Below the pieces are notes generated by a model that made no database searches, was not told the DNA's origin, and was given only the letters and a program-made list of their open reading frames with translations. The translations under genes and the position numbers were made by a program. A DNA stretch of 17,479 nt from an uncultured Marvinbryantia sp. (GTDB taxonomy: Bacteria; Bacillota; Clostridia; Lachnospirales; Lachnospiraceae): contig CALDMO010000021.1 of NCBI GenBank assembly GCA_937915375.1, positions 1-17,479 of the forward strand, in the 5' to 3' direction. The number at the start of each line of letters is the position of its first letter. The first letter of the stretch is position 1. Of the stretch, positions 14,247 to 17,479 are shown piece by piece.

Positions 14247-14695
14247 AGTGAATAGCTCCCTTCAAAAGTCAAAGTTTCTAACGCCTTTTCTGTGCAGAAA
14301 ACAATCTGGTGTGTTGGATATTTAAATTTTACCAAAACCCAAAATGCTTCTTTTGAAATTCTTCCAGAAACATAATCTTCGATATAGTCCCATATTGTAT
14401 CATCTGCCATCGCGCCTTCAACAATATCAAAATCATGCTTGATCCCTCTGCGGCAATCCACAACAAATTGAAGCCATTCATCTGTCATTTCAGAAAAAAT
14501 TTTTATATTACATGCAGAATTTTCTTTGTACATATATTTATTCACTACATGATATGTTTTCTTCGTCAATGCCCATCTTTGCGCCTGTTTTTCTAAAACT
14601 GTACAATAAAAGCCATAGCCAAAGTCCTTATAAAATCCATTTGTTAATATTTGAGGTTTTGCAACAACCATATTGCTGCCATGAAAAATCTTCAT
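14243..14695 (-). CDS. DUF3990 protein, ADP-ribosyltransferase-like, candidate toxin
   Basis: 150-aa member of DUF3990, a family with an ADP-ribosyltransferase-like core. Seen: KIFHGSN at the start (His5-Gly6, like the PARP HG motif), DFGYGFYCT (24-32; Tyr30 like the GxYF tyrosine), EKQAQRWA (35-42), then HDFDIVEGAMADDTIWDYIEDYVSGRISKEAF (87-118) and THQIVFCTEKALETL (128-142). Gln130 stands where PARPs carry the catalytic Glu; that alignment is inference. No signal peptide, so it would act inside the cell, as a toxin would. AAGGAGG lies 5 nt before the ATG. Its stop overlaps the companion gene. It sits 93 bp after trmH, with no terminator or clear promoter in that AT-rich gap. Family membership is secure, activity untested. 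Confidence 0.88.
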   Translation of the reverse strand: MKIFHGSNMVVAKPQILTNGFYKDFGYGFYCTVLEKQAQRWALTKKTYHVVNKYMYKENSACNIKIFSEMTDEWLQFVVDCRRGIKHDFDIVEGAMADDTIWDYIEDYVSGRISKEAFWVLVKFKYPTHQIVFCTEKALETLTFEGSYSL

Positions 14696-14788
14696 ATTAT
14701 CCTCCTTGCTACAAACTAATCACCATTTAATACTAATATACGGACTACATATTTTCTAATGTTTTTACATTTATCCGTAACACCAATT

Positions 14789-15610
14789 TTATCTATTCCC
14801 CAACTCCCAAAATGCCACCGCGCTTGCCGCCGCAACATTTAAAGAATCCACGCCATGGGCCATCGGAATACGCACCGTATAGTCACATTCCGCAATCGTT
14901 GTATCCGCCAGCCCGTCACCTTCTGTTCCGAGAATTACTGCCAGTTTTTCTTCCTGCAGCAGTTTCGGATCGTCGATACTAACAGAATCGTCTTTCAGCG
15001 CCATTGCCACCGTTTTATATCCCAGTTTATGGAGCAGCTCTGCGCCCCAATCCGGCCACGCCGTTTTCGGCAAAATCGTCCATGGAATCTGAAATACCGT
15101 TCCCATGCTTACACGCGCAGCTCTGCGGTACAGTGGGTCACTGCAGCCTTCTGTCAAAAGTATCGCATCCATATTCAGCGCCGCAGCCGAACGAAAAATC
15201 GCCCCAACATTCGTAGGGTTCACCACATTTTCCAAAACTGCGATCCGGCGAGCCGATTTACAGATTTGTTCTGCCTCCGGCAGATCACGCCGCCGCATTG
15301 CGCACAACATTCCGCGCGTCATAGAAAAACCCCTCATCTGTTCCAGAATTTCTCGCTTCGCTACATAAACAGGAACGTCTGGATATCTTATGAATATTTC
15401 ATCTCCCCCACCCAAAAAATCCTTTTGCTCTGCCAAAAAAGAAAGCGGCTCATATCCGGCATTTAAAGCTCTTGTAATCACTTTCGGACTCTCTGCAATA
15501 AAAATCCCCAGATCCGGTTCATGATAATGCAGCAGCTGTACCTCGGACAGCCGTGTAAATACATCCAGTTCCGGTACGTTAAAATCCGTTAATTCTATGA
15601 TCGTTGACAT
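14789..15610 (-). CDS. TrmH/SpoU-family RNA 2'-O-methyltransferase
   Basis: 273-aa SPOUT methyltransferase that would transfer a methyl group from S-adenosylmethionine to a ribose of rRNA or tRNA; the target nucleotide is unknown. Seen: an N-terminal substrate-binding region (~1-115), then motif 1 VVNPTNVGAIFRSA (129-142), motif 2 ILGTEGDGL (226-234) and motif 3 IPMAHGVDSLNVAAASAVAFWEL (248-270), which form the knotted AdoMet site. AGGAG lies 6 nt before the ATG. The metallophosphoesterase gene ends 37 nt upstream, so both may share a transcript. G+C is about 50 %, clearly higher than the DUF3990 pair that follows. Confidence 0.94.
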   Translation of the reverse strand: MSTIIELTDFNVPELDVFTRLSEVQLLHYHEPDLGIFIAESPKVITRALNAGYEPLSFLAEQKDFLGGGDEIFIRYPDVPVYVAKREILEQMRGFSMTRGMLCAMRRRDLPEAEQICKSARRIAVLENVVNPTNVGAIFRSAAALNMDAILLTEGCSDPLYRRAARVSMGTVFQIPWTILPKTAWPDWGAELLHKLGYKTVAMALKDDSVSIDDPKLLQEEKLAVILGTEGDGLADTTIAECDYTVRIPMAHGVDSLNVAAASAVAFWELGNR

Positions 15611-15647
15611 TATTTTCTCCTGTTACTATTCGTCCTTTTCGCATTTT

Positions 15648-16349
15648 CTACCTGGAATATACACCGGTCAGCACTTCCCTGATATATGCTTCTTTATTTG
15701 GAAGCCCTTCTGTTTCCTCTGCAATCTGTGCAGCTTTCTCATTATCATATGGTACGCTCAAGATTGAAAAGCGCAGCGGTGTTCTCTTTGCACAGTCTTT
15801 TTCGCCCTCCAACAGCAATGCATGCGCCATCGGCATCCCAATACTGTTTCCCACGCTTCCGGTATTGATCGCATAACCACCGTGCAATGTCCGTATATAT
15901 GGTCTGTGGCTGTCTGCGCAAATAATGCCGCCATACATTTTCCCATTTGCAGCAAAAAAAGAGGCTATTTTTTCTTCACTGTCCCACCCCTGAAATAGCT
16001 GTGTTACCGGGCGTCCATGAAATACTCGAAAACAGATACCGCTTATCAGTAATTCCGCTTCCCGAGGCAGTGCGTTGATCCAATTAACTCTCTCCCTGCC
16101 AAGCTGCTTCCGATAAAATGTATTATCCTGCGGTTTTGGCATAGATATCCCGTAATCCCAGTTACCGCCGATATAATATTGACAATGCGTCCTTACCCAG
16201 TCAAGTGTTTTGTCACTCTCCGGTCCTTTCCCGACCGCATCCCCTACAAACCATACTTCGTCCGGCTTTATTTTCTCCAATTCTTTTTCCAGCGCCAACG
16301 TTGCCGGCATATTTCCATGCAAGTCAGCAAGTAAAACTATTTTCCACAT
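15648..16349 (-). CDS. Metallophosphoesterase (YfcE-type calcineurin-like)
   Basis: 233-aa dimetal phosphoesterase of the calcineurin-like superfamily; related proteins cleave phosphodiesters or phosphomonoesters, and the substrate is unknown. Seen: DLHGN with Asp9 and His11, FVGDAVGKGP with Asp37, GGNWD with Asn63 (Trp replaces the usual His of GNHD, as in some YfcE-like members), VFHGRP with His111, ICADSHRPY with His146-148 region replacing GHTH, and NTGSVG (162-167). Length is typical. The RBS is weak (no good AGGAG before 16349). It follows the GNAT fragment by 38 bp, so its transcript probably starts upstream of that fragment. Confidence 0.92.
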   Translation of the reverse strand: MWKIVLLADLHGNMPATLALEKELEKIKPDEVWFVGDAVGKGPESDKTLDWVRTHCQYYIGGNWDYGISMPKPQDNTFYRKQLGRERVNWINALPREAELLISGICFRVFHGRPVTQLFQGWDSEEKIASFFAANGKMYGGIICADSHRPYIRTLHGGYAINTGSVGNSIGMPMAHALLLEGEKDCAKRTPLRFSILSVPYDNEKAAQIAEETEGLPNKEAYIREVLTGVYSR

Positions 16350-16387
16350 AATCGTTTCTGCTTTCTATTTTGTGTAAAACACTAACG

Positions 16388-16519
16388 TCAATTTGTCATA
16401 TTACCAGGACTTGTATCATAGTCTTGATAATAATCCAGCATCTCTTTGAAAGCTGTGACCTGCATCTTCCACATTTCATCCGCGTCTTTAATCTCTGCTC
16501 TCACAAGACTGATTTCCAT
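16388..16519 (-). pseudogene. GNAT acetyltransferase, truncated to 43 residues
   Basis: A short frame begins at ATG 16519 with GGGAG 8 nt upstream and reads MEISLVRAEIKDADEMWKMQ... YQDYDTSPGN, the N-terminus of a GNAT acetyltransferase, in which DADxxWKMQ and DTSPGNE are familiar. It ends at TGA after 43 codons, where the family continues for at least 100 more residues holding the acetyl-CoA site. The 38 bases before the next gene hold no remnant in any minus-strand frame. It is therefore most likely the stub left by a deletion that joined it to the metallophosphoesterase gene. The RBS is intact, so a peptide may still be made. Confidence 0.75.
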
Positions 16520-16548
16520 ATCTACTTCTCCCGAATCCGCTTTCTTTT

Positions 16549-16577
16549 ACAATAATAATCTATCTTTAAAAAAACAA
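16549..16577 (-). promoter_or_regulatory. Possible sigma-A promoter before GNAT fragment
   Basis: On the minus strand TTGTTT (16572-16577), a 17-bp spacer and TATTGT (16549-16554) could drive the GNAT fragment and the metallophosphoesterase and trmH genes after it. It lies just past the XRE regulator stop. No hairpin terminator separates the two units, so read-through from the upstream operon is also possible. Confidence 0.35.
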
Positions 16578-16584
16578 TACCAAC

Positions 16585-16788
16585 TTATTCTTCTTCTGTA
16601 AAGCAAAATAATTCTTCTACACTTGTTTCAAATATTTTGGCAATGTCCATAGCCAGTTTCAACGAGGGGTTATATTTTCCATTTTCCAGATTCCCTATCG
16701 TTTCTCTTCTCACATTCACCAAACGTGCCAAATCACTTTGACTCATGTGATATCTGGCTCGATATTCTTTTAATTTTGTAAGAAGCAC
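16585..16788 (-). CDS. XRE-family HTH transcriptional regulator (small, 67 aa)
   Basis: 67-aa DNA-binding protein made of a single Cro/C1-type domain. Seen: five-helix pattern with the helix-turn-helix MSQSDLARLVNVRRETIGNLENGKYNPSL (15-43) and the usual AMDIAKIFETSVEELF (47-61) close. It has no extra ligand or dimerisation domain, like the small regulators paired with membrane proteins in Firmicutes. Start is GTG (16786-16788) with GAGG 7 nt upstream; no ATG is better placed. It follows the DUF3796 gene by 20 nt and is surely co-transcribed. The two 16-bp inverted repeats at the operon promoter are likely its binding sites, making the operon autoregulated; this is inference from position and symmetry. 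Confidence 0.94.
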   Translation of the reverse strand: MLLTKLKEYRARYHMSQSDLARLVNVRRETIGNLENGKYNPSLKLAMDIAKIFETSVEELFCFTEEE

Positions 16789-16808
16789 CTTGTTCCCTCA
16801 CTTTCCTA

Positions 16809-17282
16809 CTATTCTTGTTCTTCCAACAACTTCTTTTCTCTTCTGCGAAATCGCATCATACTAATGGTAAAAACTAAAATCATCAAAATCATGCTAAAAA
16901 CAAGAAGCAAAAATCCTATTATATACTGCTCAAGGGGAAATATTCCCACCGTAGCGACATTTCCCTGGATTGAAATCTCCATTTGCTCCATCCCATAACC
17001 AATCGTCATTCCCCGAATAAAAAGCACCACCATTCCACTTGCAATTACTGTAAAAGCAGTCCAAAATCCTCTCGTACTCGCTCGCCGCACATTTTCCCAA
17101 AACAGTTCATCTGCTTTCATATTTCTATAAGAAAAGAACGTAAAAAAGAGCAAAAACGGAATAAAAACCGGTACAAAAAGGATTCCCAGTATTCCCAAAG
17201 CTCCCAGCCACCCAAGATAAGATAGCGGATTTGCCGGAAACAAACTCTTTAACCTGCTTTTTAAACAATTTTCTTTCTTCAT
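16809..17282 (-). CDS. DUF3796-like small membrane protein
   Basis: 157-aa membrane protein that looks like DUF3796, a family often next to a small XRE regulator in Firmicutes; function unknown. Seen: a basic N-terminus (MKKENCLKSRLKS), then NPLSYLGWLGALGILGIL with a following hydrophobic run (~19-50, one or two helices), the family-like FFSYRNMKADELFWENVRRAS (~48-69), a helix near 72-90, a short outer loop, a last helix near 118-143 and a charged tail (RFRRREKKLLEEQE). I chose ATG 17282 because GGGAGG lies 7 nt upstream; the longer frame to 17339 would read through the operators and the -10 box. Pairing suggests it modulates the regulator or answers to it. Confidence 0.85.
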   Translation of the reverse strand: MKKENCLKSRLKSLFPANPLSYLGWLGALGILGILFVPVFIPFLLFFTFFSYRNMKADELFWENVRRASTRGFWTAFTVIASGMVVLFIRGMTIGYGMEQMEISIQGNVATVGIFPLEQYIIGFLLLVFSMILMILVFTISMMRFRRREKKLLEEQE

Positions 17283-17302
17283 AGCAATACCTCCCATTTG
17301 TT

Positions 17303-17318
17303 GTGATAAATATATCAC
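17303..17318. promoter_or_regulatory. Operator O2 of the DUF3796/XRE operon
   Basis: Minus-strand GTGATATATTTATCAC, with arms GTGATA/TATCAC around a 4-bp centre. It lies downstream of the -10 box, within the early transcript. It matches O1 at 14 of 16 positions, and its start is 21 bp away, which puts the two sites on the same face of the helix. Likely bound by the XRE protein encoded in the operon. Confidence 0.6.
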
Positions 17319-17323
17319 CTTTT

Positions 17324-17339
17324 GTGTTAAATATACCAC
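17324..17339. promoter_or_regulatory. Operator O1, overlapping the -10 box
   Basis: Minus-strand GTGGTATATTTAACAC covers the whole -10 box (TATATT). It is an imperfect copy of O2 with two changed bases, one in each arm. A protein bound here would block RNA polymerase. Confidence 0.6.
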
Positions 17340-17358
17340 GCTTTTTTAAGCAAGTCAA
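17330..17358 (-). promoter_or_regulatory. Strong sigma-A promoter of DUF3796/XRE operon
   Basis: Minus-strand TTGACT (17353-17358), a 17-bp spacer and TATATT (17330-17335): 5 of 6 matches in each box with ideal spacing. The transcript would begin near 17323 and run through both genes; O1 overlaps the -10 and O2 lies just downstream. Confidence 0.88.
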
Positions 17359-17369
17359 TATCACAGGGG

Positions 17370-17479
17370 GTAAATAGTAACCCGAGAATCCCATTTGTAA
17401 CCCAAGACTCCCACTTTGTAAATGAAAGTCCTGTTTTGTAACCGAGATTCCCGGTTTGTAAATGAAAGTCCCGGTTTGT
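17370..17479. repeat. Array of ~20-bp direct repeats, running off the window
   Basis: On the plus strand GTAA recurs at 17377, 17397, 17418, 17438 and 17458, with a partial unit (GTAAATA) at 17370 and the next starting at 17478. Units are 20, 21, 20 and 20 bp in consecutive spacing, without spacers. Two variants occur: A (GTAACC-CGAGA-nTCCC, units 1, 2, 4) and B (GTAAATGAAAGTCC, units 3, 5), each closing with TTT. The period is two helical turns. Candidates are the end of a transposon with repeated transposase sites (IS21-like elements have such ends), or an array of regulator sites upstream of the -35. I cannot decide between them because the array is cut off. Confidence 0.85.

Noticed and set aside
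16372..16382. Terminator before the metallophosphoesterase gene
   Set aside because: The GTGT-AAA-ACAC repeat has only 4 bp stems and is followed by A-rich sequence on the transcribed strand.
17370..17479. CRISPR array
   Set aside because: Units of 20-21 bp abut one another with no spacers and differ from each other internally; no cas gene is present.

Overview
The window looks like chromosome of an anaerobic, spore-forming-lineage Firmicute, most likely a Lachnospiraceae-type Clostridia. The reasons are a sporulation pair (yqfC/yqfD), an ATP-dependent PEP carboxykinase, an UPF0291 (DUF896) protein inside a proline operon, strong AGGAGG ribosome binding sites, and frequent TTG/GTG starts. 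Every gene I accept is on the minus strand, so transcription runs from high to low coordinates. There is no tRNA, rRNA, CRISPR array or recognisable riboswitch. No stretch above 300 bases lacks a gene.

Reading in transcription order from the right edge: 17370-17479 is an array of ~20-bp direct repeats that runs off the window. Beside it is a strong sigma-A promoter with two matching operators 21 bp apart. It drives a small membrane protein (DUF3796) and an XRE-type regulator, probably an autoregulated pair. Next come a GNAT acetyltransferase cut off after 43 residues, a metallophosphoesterase and a TrmH-type RNA methyltransferase. A low-G+C two-gene unit follows (13776-14695): a DUF3990 ADP-ribosyltransferase-like protein overlapping a 156-aa companion, a plausible toxin-antitoxin-like module. 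Small enzymes come next: a RibD/DHFR-like reductase, a NUDIX hydrolase, a HAD phosphatase and a cysteine-rich DUF2284 protein.

From 11291 to 779 eleven genes lie almost end to end, with gaps of 38 bp or less and several overlaps. They are yqfC, yqfD, phoH, ybeY, a secreted DUF3048 protein, a SpoVB/MurJ-like flippase, proB, DUF896, a 5-formyl-THF cyclo-ligase, proA and miaB. A sigma-E-like promoter sits before yqfC. The cluster mixes sporulation, ribosome/RNA maintenance (PhoH, YbeY, MiaB), envelope export, proline synthesis (ProB/ProA) and folate repair. Finally, pckA starts from its own promoter, with a perfect 14-bp palindrome in its leader, and runs off the left edge.

The most unusual items are the DUF3990 module, the edge repeat array, the paired operators of the DUF3796/XRE operon, the truncated GNAT gene and the 9-residue tyrosine-rich repeats of the DUF3048 protein.
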